This document shows positions 1-8,600 of a stretch of DNA of 9,804 nt, one piece after another. The notes under the pieces were generated by a model. The model searched no databases. It worked only from the letters and a program-made list of their open reading frames with translations, and was not told where the DNA came from. Source of the DNA: Chthoniobacter flavus (GTDB lineage Bacteria; Verrucomicrobiota; Verrucomicrobiia; Chthoniobacterales; Terrimicrobiaceae); contig CAMBAQ010000065.1 in NCBI GenBank assembly GCA_945863785.1, forward strand, positions 1-9,804, in the 5' to 3' direction. The stretch's first letter is position 1, and each line of letters begins with the position of its first letter. Position numbers and translations under genes: made by a program.

Positions 1-1
1 C

Positions 2-244
2 AAAAACCTTCAGCGCTTGATTCCTGACATTCGCATGGAGCATATCTCGCGCGAGGGTGGAAGCGGAGTGAGGGCTCAAGCCATTCATCGCGATGGTTCG
101 CTTCTGATGGATTTTTCGCTCGAGCAAAAGCCTGGACAGATCCACCTACTCAACGCGCCATCCCCCGGAGCCACCGCCTCACTAGCAATCGGCAACTACC
201 TCATCACACAAATGCTCGGCGGATCAAAAAAGAACGGGCAATAA
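2..244 (+). CDS. lhgO: L-2-hydroxyglutarate oxidase, C-terminal fragment (5' end outside window)
   Basis: This is the last 80 codons of a gene that begins before the window; the frame is open from base 2 to the TAA at 242-244. The family are FAD-dependent oxidases of the DAO fold that oxidise L-2-hydroxyglutarate to 2-oxoglutarate and pass electrons to the quinone pool or oxygen. The fragment carries the family's C-terminal signature: GVRAQA followed by RDG, then DF, then NAPSPGATASLAIG. In relatives this stretch helps to close the FAD and substrate site near the C-terminus. The TTG at 17 could be read as a start, but homology continues upstream of it (LQRLIPDIR matches the family's usual run before GVRAQ), so the gene is cut by the window and does not start there. 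It has no visible functional link to the downstream repair genes. Identification is from recognised motifs; a related FAD oxidoreductase of the same family cannot be fully excluded. Confidence 0.85.
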   Translation, partial: KNLQRLIPDIRMEHISREGGSGVRAQAIHRDGSLLMDFSLEQKPGQIHLLNAPSPGATASLAIGNYLITQMLGGSKKNGQ

Positions 245-283
245 TTCGTCGAAGTGTTCTGCACAACATCAAGACGCCCCCTG

Positions 284-310
284 TTGCAGTATATGCGCCT
301 CGCCGATAAT
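284..310 (+). promoter_or_regulatory. Possible weak sigma-70-like promoter before the repeat protein
   Basis: TTGCAG (284-289) and GATAAT (305-310) lie 15 bases apart in the 80-base gap between lhgO and the repeat-protein gene. The spacing is shorter than the ideal 17, and transcription would start only about 8 bases before the ATG at 325, giving a nearly leaderless message. No Shine-Dalgarno sequence is seen before that ATG, which would fit a leaderless start. The gap also shows no convincing terminator, only a short TTCGTCGAA palindrome just after the lhgO stop, so read-through from lhgO is possible. The call rests on sequence resemblance alone. Confidence 0.25.
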
Positions 311-324
311 TAAGCTCTTCACAT

Positions 325-2316
325 ATGCCACAAGATATAACGTCCATTGAAGAGTGTTCAATTGAGCCCATCGCGTCTTCTCCGCCGAATGAGGATAAGG
401 CTCGTGCTTGCAGGGCAGCGCAAACATTCTCGGATCTTGAATTGGCGCAGGATTGTCAGACTGAGCCGGAATGGCTTTCCAGGGCTTCGCGCTCTATCGA
501 TCCCGTCATTCTTGCCGCGATAGCGCGAAATCCGAACACACCGAAGCCCGTTCTTTTTCGCTTGTGGGTGAAATTTCCCGAGGCCGTGATCGAAAATCCC
601 GTTCTCACATTGTGGGAATTCACTTCCAACGCGCCTTTAATGGCAGGGATTCGAAGGGAAGTGATTGTTTCACTTTACGAAGCTTTTTTAAAGACACTTG
701 GCTTGGTTTTTCCAGAATCCCTTCTTCCGGTCGATTGGCGTATTGATTTTCTCAAAAAATGGCCACACCAATCGAACCTACCTCTTCATTATTTTCTCCG
801 CGATCCGAGTGAGGATGTGCGGTTGGTATTTCTTGAGCATACCCTCCCATCGAAGATTGGGCACGCTGGTTCGGAGAGTTTTCCTATCGAGTCTTTGGAA
901 AATCTCCTCACTGATGCTTCGCCACCAATCTGGAAGGCCTTCCTTTTCGCCGTCACAAACAAATGGATCGGCCCTCAAACTGAGAATCTGAGTTTTTGGC
1001 ATGAGACGGCGCGCCGCTTGCATTCCTTTCGGTGGCGTGGCGTAAATGCGAGTCTTTCGCGGTGGGAGAGTCTTCCCGTGGACTTGATTGAGGCTATATC
1101 AGTGAGGGCTAAACCTGCTACTCTTGCCAATCTTGCGGCGCTCCCTAATTGCCCTCGCTCTATGCACGAGCGTCTTTCTAGCAATGATTTTGTCGAGGTC
1201 CGGGCCGCAGTGGCTCGATTTACGCCGTTTCCCGATTTGCACGATCGTTTTTTAAGCGATCCCAGTTTCAAAGTGCGGGCTGGCTTGGCGGCATCGCAGC
1301 ACATCGTAGATGACATTCAACGTCGACTCATCTTTCCCAAGAATGCCGATATCCACCTCTCGCTTTTGAATAATCCTCGGGCCCTGCCAGAAGTGCTGAA
1401 AATTTTGTCGGAGTTACCCAACGTGGATATCAAAAGTAAACTTTTGGTTCACCCCAATCTGCCGCGTGACGTTTTTGACGAATTTATCGCACTGGGTCCG
1501 AAGCATGGCATCTATCAAGGGCAACTCGCTTCAAAACGAGAACTCCTCACCCCCGAACTCTACTATCGCCACAAGCATAGCTTCGATACCTGCGTCCTTG
1601 TTGCCTATGCCAGCCTCCCGCATACCCCACCTGAGATTCTCGCTGAATTAGCCTGCCATCCTGAATTGGAGATTCGCAAAGCCGTCGATCAACTCATCTA
1701 CCATAGGGAGACACGCTCAAGACTGATTTCTGACGCCGATGCCATCATGATTATCGAGGCCGTCTTGAATCATCCCGATACCACCGACACCCACCCACTC
1801 TTGCGATCTAGCAGTATGAGCATGGCTCAGGCTATAAGGATTTTTGAAACTCCCCACTTCAATAACGAGTTGCGATACGCCAGTGTTCTCGATCGTTTGA
1901 AGCTATATCGCCGGGAGGCCTGCTATGTGGAATACTCCGAACTTTACCGCAAAATCGCCGCCCCCCTGGAACCCATGCTGGCTCACTTTTCCCAGCGCAA
2001 CCTCCGCTGGATTACCTCCTATAATGAAGTGCCCACAAAAATCAGGGAACTGCTCATGAACCACCCCGACATTGAAGTCCGTGTGAGTACGCGTAACCAC
2101 AGTCGCCCTATTCCACTCGGAGCTATTATTGATGCCTATCCCGAAGCTTTTCGCCCGAATGAAATTCCCTGCGTGAACGCGACACCACGTGAAATCCTCG
2201 AAAAACTATCCTACTCATCCCACACGCTACTGGCAGTGAATGCGCAACGTTGCCTAGCCGAGCCCCAATCCACTTGGGAAAAGTCCGTCGGAAAATACCC
2301 AAAATCAAGCGGTTGA
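325..2316 (+). CDS. Leucine-rich-variant (LRV)/HEAT-like repeat protein of unknown function
   Basis: I do not recognise a specific gene. The 663-residue product has no signal peptide or membrane segment and should be cytoplasmic. It consists of degenerate helical repeats. Unit ends of the form [DH]P-x-x-x-[VI]-R recur at about residues 160-166, 312-318, 445-451 and 580-586, with a variant NDFVEVR at 287-293. Between them lie NP/LP-x-TP/CP segments that start helices (NPNTP near 69, LPNCP near 273, HPNLP near 376, LPHTP near 431). This pattern is typical of LRV and HEAT-type solenoids, which usually act as binding surfaces; no catalytic motif was seen. The first 50 residues are polar and probably disordered. 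The ATG at 325 is the first in frame and has no Shine-Dalgarno sequence. It lies 152 bases before recC with no terminator between them, so co-transcription with recCBD is possible but unproven. A repair-related role is only a guess from position. Confidence 0.75.
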   Translation: MPQDITSIEECSIEPIASSPPNEDKARACRAAQTFSDLELAQDCQTEPEWLSRASRSIDPVILAAIARNPNTPKPVLFRLWVKFPEAVIENPVLTLWEFTSNAPLMAGIRREVIVSLYEAFLKTLGLVFPESLLPVDWRIDFLKKWPHQSNLPLHYFLRDPSEDVRLVFLEHTLPSKIGHAGSESFPIESLENLLTDASPPIWKAFLFAVTNKWIGPQTENLSFWHETARRLHSFRWRGVNASLSRWESLPVDLIEAISVRAKPATLANLAALPNCPRSMHERLSSNDFVEVRAAVARFTPFPDLHDRFLSDPSFKVRAGLAASQHIVDDIQRRLIFPKNADIHLSLLNNPRALPEVLKILSELPNVDIKSKLLVHPNLPRDVFDEFIALGPKHGIYQGQLASKRELLTPELYYRHKHSFDTCVLVAYASLPHTPPEILAELACHPELEIRKAVDQLIYHRETRSRLISDADAIMIIEAVLNHPDTTDTHPLLRSSSMSMAQAIRIFETPHFNNELRYASVLDRLKLYRREACYVEYSELYRKIAAPLEPMLAHFSQRNLRWITSYNEVPTKIRELLMNHPDIEVRVSTRNHSRPIPLGAIIDAYPEAFRPNEIPCVNATPREILEKLSYSSHTLLAVNAQRCLAEPQSTWEKSVGKYPKSSG

Positions 2317-2390
2317 TGGATATGATTAGAGCTTCAAAAAGAAAATCACACCCTGTCGCACCTGATGCGACTCCGGTTTGGTATAATTAA
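2316..2390 (+). CDS. Possible 24-residue coupled small ORF
   Basis: An ATG at 2316-2318 overlaps the TGA stop of the repeat protein by one base (TGATG), the classic arrangement for translational coupling. The frame runs 24 codons to TAA at 2388-2390. The predicted peptide starts MDMIRASKRK and ends PVWYN; it is basic at its N-terminal half and resembles nothing I know. The same frame is open without a further ATG back to a TGA at 2190-2192, so this could also be the original C-terminus of the upstream protein after a frameshift, or pure chance. Its 3' end overlaps the proposed recC promoter, which argues mildly against a conserved coding role. Confidence 0.15.
   Translation: MDMIRASKRKSHPVAPDATPVWYN
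2355..2371. promoter_or_regulatory. Inverted repeat in the -35 position of the recC promoter (possible operator)
   Basis: GTCGCA (2355-2360) and TGCGAC (2366-2371) are perfect inverted arms around a 5-base centre CCTGA. A -35 hexamer 17 bases from the TATAAT would fall at 2359-2364, inside this dyad, and that stretch does not resemble TTGACA. A protein bound here would cover the RNA polymerase contact region, so it could be a repressor or activator site. It is not followed by a T-run, so it is a poor candidate for an intrinsic terminator of the upstream gene. It does not match the E. coli LexA box (CTG-N10-CAG) or the Gram-positive one (GAAC-N4-GTTC). A 6-base dyad can arise by chance; its placement is the main argument. 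Confidence 0.35.
2379..2387 (+). promoter_or_regulatory. Extended -10 promoter for recC-recB-recD
   Basis: TGG followed by a perfect TATAAT (2382-2387) forms an extended -10 element, which in sigma-70 promoters can work without a good -35 box. Transcription would start near 2394, giving a leader of about 75 bases before the recC ATG at 2469. It is the best promoter-like sequence in the two intergenic gaps and lies correctly for the recCBD cluster. The rest of the gap (2391-2468) is A-rich, and I see no hairpin, riboswitch or Shine-Dalgarno sequence in it. This is inferred from the motif only. Confidence 0.55.
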
Positions 2391-2468
2391 AGGAAAACCA
2401 ACAACTGCCTTTTTAAAAGCCCAGCAAAACTGCATCAAAACTTATCGGACTCTGCCTCAAAATCAAAT

Positions 2469-5400
2469 ATGAATTTCAACATGCTCTCTGTTATTCCGTA
2501 CTTAAGTGCAGACACGATGTTGGATGCAATAGCCTTGCGTGTTTCCAAAAAGAGAGGATTGAGCCCGTTGAAGGTGGTGGTTCCATCGGTCTATTTTCGG
2601 GATTGGCTACAGATCCAGATCGCCCGAAGGTTCGGGATTTGTATGGGGTTGGAATTTTCCATGCCTCAGGATTTTGTTGCGGAGGTTTTCCGCGTGGCTG
2701 GTGTCCAGAAAGCGGAGGTCTGGTCGAAAAGGCGCTTGGAGTGGTCGGTTTTCGAACACGGTCAGAATTTCCCCGGAGTCGGGAATACGGCAACGGTGCG
2801 GGATCGGTTTGCCATGTCCAGAATGGTGGCGGATCGCTTGGATCAATACGGCCATTTTCGTCCTGAGATGCTCTCCAAGTGGATGGCCGGCCAATTTTTT
2901 CTGAAAAATCAAGACGATCGAGTTGATGAAGCTTGGCAGCGGTCTTTGTGGGGGATGCTTTTTCAGAAATTCAGCAACGATCCTGGTCTCTTGCCCGAGC
3001 GATTGCAGAGCCCTGACGCCAGCGCAAAATTGGCCGCGGGCTGGAGCGGAGTCACGGTAATTGGCAGCGGTTCGCTGGATCCACTCCTCCTCGAAATTCT
3101 GGGAATTTTGAGTGCCGTCGGAGTGCCCGTCGATGCTCACATCATCCTGCCCTGCCTTGGCTATTTGGCTGACATCCGTCAGCGGAATCTCCAGGTGCCA
3201 TCTTCCGAATCCGACCCCGAGAGTTTTGAAATGCTTGCAGAGGCGCGGCACAATCCGCTGCTCGTCTCAATGGCGCGCCATTCCGTGGGGGCCTTCGTTC
3301 TGCTTGGGGAGAAGGGGGATGAATACGCCCATTGGCCTGACCCTGCGGCGCTTCAAGCGGAAACTCCCGCGCTTCTTGGCAAACAAAGTCTTCTCCGCCG
3401 CATCCAAGAAGGAGTGAGGGCTAATGAGGACTATGCCAGAGTAGACGGCCTGGCAGCTGATGAGAGCTTGCGCATCCACGCTTGCTACGGACCGCGCCGC
3501 GAGTTGGAGGTTCTGCGGGACGAGTTGCTGAGGGCCTTTGCCGAGATTAAAGATCTCAAGCCTGAAGACGTTCTTATCGCCGTTCCTTCCTTGGATGACT
3601 ACGCCCCTTTGGTTTCTGCTGTTTTTTATACCAAGGAAAATCCGCTGCCCGTGCGCCTCACGGAATTGCCCGCAAGCGAAGGCGACGAGATTCTCGAAGG
3701 GCTTTTGGCTTTGCTCGAGTTGGCCCGTGGGGGACGCGGTCGTGCTAGCGAAGTGCTCGACCTGATGCAGCTCCGCGCCGTGCGCGAGGCGCTCGGGGTG
3801 GGGGATGACGAGGAGAAACTGGAGTTCCTCGCCGACAAATTCCGCGCCAGCGGGATCACACAAGGATTCGAGATTGGTGATGAGCGGCCTGGCGCTTGGG
3901 AGTTCTCCATGAACCGTCTTGTGGCTGGCGTCTTCTTTGGTCCGCAAGAGCCGGAACAGTCGCCTGAGGGTGGATTTCAACTCCCCGTCGCGGACAGCAT
4001 GGGCGCAAACTTTCCGGAGATGGAAACATTACTCCAATGGCTTTCCGATGTCCGCTCGACGTTGATCGATTGGAAAACAGCTGCCACTCCCAGCGAATGG
4101 GCGGAACGCCTTAGGATGACCGCAGCGGCCTTGCTCGCTGGTGAAGATGGTCGCATGGGCGAGGCCGACAAAATCCTCCGCTTCCTTTCCGGATTGGATG
4201 TCACAACGCTCGTCGATGCCGCTGTGATCCTCGATTGGATGGAGTCCGAGACCGACGAAGCCAATCGCCGCGCGCCGATCTCCGGAGCGACGCCGTTCGG
4301 CCGCCTCAAACAACTCCACAACACACCCTGCCGCGTTCTGGCTTTGCTCGGAATGCATAACAACAACTTCCCATCACGGACCAAAGCGCCTTCATGGGAC
4401 CTCCTCCGCGCCCAACCTAAAATTTGGGACCGCAACGCGCGTATCGATGACCGTCAGATGTTCCTCGACTCCGTGCTCGCTCCCACCGATCGCCTCATCA
4501 TCACGGCTTCGACGCAAAACATCCGCACCAACAAAAGCCAACCCTTCTCCACCTGCGTGGACGAACTCCTCGCCGCCGCCCAGAAACTCGGCGTGGATCG
4601 CAAAGCCCTCGTTACCGAGCACCCCCTACAGCCGTTTTCCAAAAAGTATTTCAATAATGACAATTCGCTAAAAAAACCGCTGGGCAAAGCTCCAGTTCGA
4701 CTCGCAGAAAAAATCCACTCTGCAGAAAAAAATAAGTTGCCCCTCTGGTCGGGCGAGGTTGGGGCGCAGCCTTCCAATCCAGACGAGATATCCTTGGGGA
4801 GCCTGGTGGCTTTTTGGAAAGACCCCGCAAAAGCTTATCTTAAGGCGCAAGGCATCGCCATTCCATTTGAGGAGGATGATGACAAGGAGTTGGATCGCTC
4901 GATGCTCGCTGCCAACCCGCTCGATGATTGGAAAATCAAGGATGCCATCATGGAGGAGTGGATTGAAGGGAGCGGAAACATGGACTTTGTCAAAGCCAGC
5001 CTTCTTGCCGATCGCAGCCTCCCTGTTGGCGAACTCGGACAAAAAGCTTGGGACGCTCTTCATGCCATCGTCGAGCCTTTAGCCACGCAGGTTGCGAATG
5101 TGAAAGGGGAGCATCGTGAATTAAAGGTTCCAGTGGAGATTGAGGGTCGGTTTCTCAATGTCACTGGGTCCGTTTTGCGGAATGTCGCCGCCGATACATT
5201 GATCGCCTACAGGGCTGGAAAGATCGACGATGCAAAATACTTCCTCGAGCACTGGATCAAGGCCAACTTCGCTGCCGCAGCAGGTCACCCACTGCCGACG
5301 ATCGTCTTCGACGAGAAATCCTACGATGCCACTACGCGCAAAAACGCCATCCCACCTGCTGATGCGGAGCAAAACCTAAAAATGCTCGTGGAGGGTTTTT

Positions 5401-5639
5401 TGCAAGGTCAATGCCGACCACTCTGCTATGCACCAATTACCTCCCACATACTCATCGAGAGCGAAGAAAAGGCCGTCGCAGAATGGGCAAAAGAGGATAA
5501 AGGCCACGGGGGAGGGGAGGGGCAAAATGAAACCGCACGCCTGGCTTGGCGCGACCGCAATGCCTTTGAAAACATCGACGCCTGGAATGTCTGGAAGGAC
5601 GCCGTCGCGCAACCGCTCAAAACTTGGGGAGGATTTTAA
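2469..5639 (+). CDS. recC: Exodeoxyribonuclease V gamma subunit RecC
   Basis: RecC is the non-catalytic scaffold of RecBCD: it splits the duplex at the pin, guides the strands and, in E. coli, reads Chi in the 3'-ended strand. The product (1056 aa; E. coli RecC is 1122) matches RecC in order. The N-terminal block DWLQ then FGI (45-57) corresponds to E. coli QWLQ...FGI. A block near residue 334 (LRIHACYGPRRELEVL) starts the second helicase-like region. VLALLGMHNNNFP lies at 623-635 (E. coli VVCLLGMNDGVYP), a DDR-x-x-FL block at about 659-665, and LVAFWKDPAKAYL at about 778-790 opens the C-terminal inactive nuclease-like domain. An alternative ATG at 2481 (MLSV) aligns better with the E. coli start (MLRV); neither start has a Shine-Dalgarno sequence, so the N-terminus is uncertain by 4 residues. 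The stop is 2 bases before recB. A lysine- and asparagine-rich linker near 730-755 carries several poly-A tracts. Several Chi-reading positions differ from E. coli. Confidence 0.95.
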   Translation: MNFNMLSVIPYLSADTMLDAIALRVSKKRGLSPLKVVVPSVYFRDWLQIQIARRFGICMGLEFSMPQDFVAEVFRVAGVQKAEVWSKRRLEWSVFEHGQNFPGVGNTATVRDRFAMSRMVADRLDQYGHFRPEMLSKWMAGQFFLKNQDDRVDEAWQRSLWGMLFQKFSNDPGLLPERLQSPDASAKLAAGWSGVTVIGSGSLDPLLLEILGILSAVGVPVDAHIILPCLGYLADIRQRNLQVPSSESDPESFEMLAEARHNPLLVSMARHSVGAFVLLGEKGDEYAHWPDPAALQAETPALLGKQSLLRRIQEGVRANEDYARVDGLAADESLRIHACYGPRRELEVLRDELLRAFAEIKDLKPEDVLIAVPSLDDYAPLVSAVFYTKENPLPVRLTELPASEGDEILEGLLALLELARGGRGRASEVLDLMQLRAVREALGVGDDEEKLEFLADKFRASGITQGFEIGDERPGAWEFSMNRLVAGVFFGPQEPEQSPEGGFQLPVADSMGANFPEMETLLQWLSDVRSTLIDWKTAATPSEWAERLRMTAAALLAGEDGRMGEADKILRFLSGLDVTTLVDAAVILDWMESETDEANRRAPISGATPFGRLKQLHNTPCRVLALLGMHNNNFPSRTKAPSWDLLRAQPKIWDRNARIDDRQMFLDSVLAPTDRLIITASTQNIRTNKSQPFSTCVDELLAAAQKLGVDRKALVTEHPLQPFSKKYFNNDNSLKKPLGKAPVRLAEKIHSAEKNKLPLWSGEVGAQPSNPDEISLGSLVAFWKDPAKAYLKAQGIAIPFEEDDDKELDRSMLAANPLDDWKIKDAIMEEWIEGSGNMDFVKASLLADRSLPVGELGQKAWDALHAIVEPLATQVANVKGEHRELKVPVEIEGRFLNVTGSVLRNVAADTLIAYRAGKIDDAKYFLEHWIKANFAAAAGHPLPTIVFDEKSYDATTRKNAIPPADAEQNLKMLVEGFLQGQCRPLCYAPITSHILIESEEKAVAEWAKEDKGHGGGEGQNETARLAWRDRNAFENIDAWNVWKDAVAQPLKTWGGF
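5628..5632 (+). promoter_or_regulatory. Ribosome binding site of recB
   Basis: GGAGG lies within the last codons of recC, 9 bases before the ATG at 5642. It decides the recB start: the in-frame TTG at 5624 lies upstream of this site and would place it inside the coding region, while MTEFDF from 5642 puts the Walker A motif at the usual distance from the N-terminus. It is the only strong Shine-Dalgarno sequence at any start in the window, and its place inside recC suggests that recB translation is helped by ribosomes finishing recC. Confidence 0.8.
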
Positions 5640-5641
5640 TT

Positions 5642-8600
5642 ATGACGGAATTTGACTTCATCACCTCGGAAATCCACAGCGGGCTTTCCGTCATCGAAGC
5701 TAGTGCTGGAACAGGAAAAACTTACTCGATCAGCCACTTGGTGGCCCGAATGATTTTAGACGGAACCGTCTCGAGCATTCGCGATATCTTGCTGGTCACC
5801 TTCACAAACGATGCCGCAGGCGAACTCGCCGAGCGCACACGCAAAGTCTTGGAGCAACTCAATGCGGATCCGACTCCCGATGAGGCAACCAATTCACCGG
5901 GCATTCACCGCTTGCGAACAGATACTGATCTCGATTTCGCCAACAATCGCGGACGCATCCGTCAGGCAATCCGCGACGCGGATCTTCTCAATGTCTCTAC
6001 GATTCATTCTTTCTGCCAGTCGATTCTCCAGACCGAGGGGGCTCTCTGCGGACTTCCTTCCATGCCGGAACTCATCCCCAATGCCGATGATCTGATCGAT
6101 CAGGCGGTCTATGATTTGTGGCTGGAAAAAATTGCGTCCGATCCGTTGGCCGCCGCAGCTCTTCAAGCCGCAAAAATCACTCCGGACGAGAACCGGAATT
6201 TTCTGAAGCTCTCCCTGCCATTGGAAAAATTTGAACCGGATCCCACGCCGATTCCGTTTTCATATGTATTGAATTCCTTGAGAGGTTATCCGGCTCAGTT
6301 CACGGATGAAGTTTGCGACGAGTTGAGTGGGATTTTTAATCAGGTTCATGCTTGGACGAAAGAAGCGCCTGGCCAAGCAATGGCCCTTAATTATGTGCAG
6401 TTCCTTAGGGGCGCTTTGGTCTGTGAGGAAGCCGATTTCATTTTCGCATGCCTCCAACTCATGGATGCCGCCGAGTGGATCAATGGAAGAACTCACAAAG
6501 CCCTCAAAGCCCAAGCTGCCAACAGTCGTGCCGTTACCCTATGCAATGCTGTCTCAGACCTCCTCTCCCAAGCTGGTTGGGTTTGGTTGAACGAATCCGC
6601 CGCCATAGTCAAAGACTTGCTCAATCGAACTTTGGCGGCCAACCGCCAGATTACCTACGACGGACTCATTGACACTCTCCACAAGGCTCTCAATAACATA
6701 GATCACGGGCCTGTCTTGGCAGAAAAAATCCGCTCGCGATACAAAGTCGCTCTCATCGACGAGTCGCAGGATACCGATTCCCGCCAGCTTGAAATCTTTG
6801 AGAAAATATTTCTCGATTCGCCCAATCGCTATTTAGTGCTCATTGGAGACCCCAAGCAGGCGATCTATGGTTTTCGTGGAGCCGACGTGAATACCTACCT
6901 CAAGGCAAGAAATAGCGCAGTTATCCAAGGTGCCAAAGACGGAACGCACCGTGTTTTCAATCTTACAAAAACTTATCGGGCACCTCAAAGACTGGTCGAT
7001 GCAGTGAACGCTCTTTTCCGTCGTCCGCATTCGCTTTTGAAGGATGGTTTGGAGTTCAGACCTGCGTTATCGGCAATCCCCGATGCCAAACTTCAAATCC
7101 CAAATGAAAATCAAGATGCTCGTTTGGAGGTTTGGCTCGCGCCGGATGGAGGAAATGAATATTCCGATGACAAAAAGCGTCTGTCCCGTATTTCCAGTGG
7201 CGTTGCTACCGAGATCGTTCGGATATTGAATTCCAGCGCTGAGATTGTCTCTGGAGACAAAAGGAAGAAAGTGGCTCCTTCGGACTTTGCCGTTCTTGTT
7301 TCAAAGCATGGACAAGCGGAGGCCATTTGCACTGCTCTTCGGGAGCGCGGAGTGCCATCCATTCAAGCTGGTGGACAGGATATCATGGCCACTGATGAGG
7401 CAGCTGAAGTCCTCGCCATTCTCCGGGCGGTGAATGAACCAAGGAAATCCCAATTGCGCCATGCGGCTCTGACCACTCGCCTCCTAGGGCGAACTTCCGC
7501 AGACTTGGAATCGCTGAATGCCAATCCGACAGAGCAGGATCGCGTGCTCAATGAATTTATAGCTTGGGAAGGGCATTGGCAGACGCGCGGTCTGGTTTCC
7601 CTCCTTGCCAAAATCGATGTCGATGAGTCGATCACCGAAAAACTCGCCTCAAACGATCAAGGTGAGCGTCGTATCACAAACTTTCGCCACATTGTGGAGA
7701 TTATGTCCGGCTTCGCGGCGGAATCCGGCGGCAAGCCAAACGAGGTCATTCGCTGGATGTCACAAGAAATTCAACGCGCAAAAAACCGCGCCGATTTGGA
7801 GGAGCGTCAACTTCGCCTCGAGAGTGATGAGGAAGCCGTGAAGGTTGTGACTATGCACGCAGCTAAGGGACTCGAATACAATTTGGTCTTTTGTCCGTTC
7901 CTCTGGAATGCCAGCGAGCGTAAAGGTATTCAAAAGCTCAACAGGGCTGATGATATTCCAATAATCACCGACATGAGAATGGCGGATGAGGAAACAACAA
8001 TCGCAATCAACCGCGCCGATTTGGAGGACCGCCTGCGTCTCGCTTATGTCGCAGTGACCCGAGCTAAAGTGAAAGCATGGATTTATGGAGGTGAGATTTG
8101 CGGTAGTAGAAAACGCCCGAAAGCATCAGCGCTCGATTGGATTTTCCGCACCGAGGATTTTCCCTCCTTTGCGGATTGGAAAAAGCAAGCCGAGGGAGCG
8201 GGGCGAGGCAATCGCCACATCCAAGGCTTGGCATACATAGCCGGGTTGCCAGACGCGGAGGGCGTCATTGAGCACAATAGCCCCCCCGAGCCAACCGAGG
8301 AGAATCTGGTTCTCGAAAATGAGGAGACAACCGATTTCAATTATGTCGAAGCTCCTACGATCAACCCGATCGTCTGGCGCGTGACCTCCTTCTCCCAGCT
8401 CACCCGCGAGAAGAACGCCAAGGGCGAGGCGTCCAAGTCGTCCGGAGAGGAGTCCACGACGCCCGATCCAGGGCAGCCAACGCCAAATCGCTTCGCCGCC
8501 CTGCGCGGTGGCGCGGCCTTGGGCACGGCGGTTCACGACTTTTTGGAGAAATGGGATTTTGCATCTGTGCCTGCTGCCGCCGCTCTGGAAAAACACTTTT

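Noticed and set aside
245..253. TTCGTCGAA palindrome just after the lhgO stop as a terminator.
   Set aside because: The stem is only 4 bases, the loop of one base is too small, and no T-run follows.
2436..2447. The 12-mer AAAACTTATCGG occurs in the recC leader and again near 6969 in recB.
   Set aside because: A few 12-base matches are expected by chance in a window of this size, and the second copy is explained by RecB motif IV coding.
3267..3980. Long antisense ORFs inside recC (237 aa here, also 2607-3251) and inside recB (8126-8749).
   Set aside because: They are low-complexity mirrors of the codon bias of confidently identified recC and recB, with no recognisable domain and no start signals.
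5624..5641. TTG at 5624 as an alternative recB start overlapping recC.
   Set aside because: The GGAGG at 5628-5632 is placed for the ATG at 5642, and homology to RecB begins only after that ATG.
7367..7374. An exact copy of the E. coli Chi octamer GCTGGTGG inside recB.
   Set aside because: One copy on either strand of a 10 kb window is close to chance expectation, it encodes ordinary Ala-Gly-Gly residues, and the RecC here lacks the E. coli Chi-reading residues.
8281..8287. C7 tract in the recB region before the nuclease domain as a phase-variable switch.
   Set aside because: It simply encodes Pro-Pro in a loose linker; a single C7 tract is short for phase variation and nothing else supports it.
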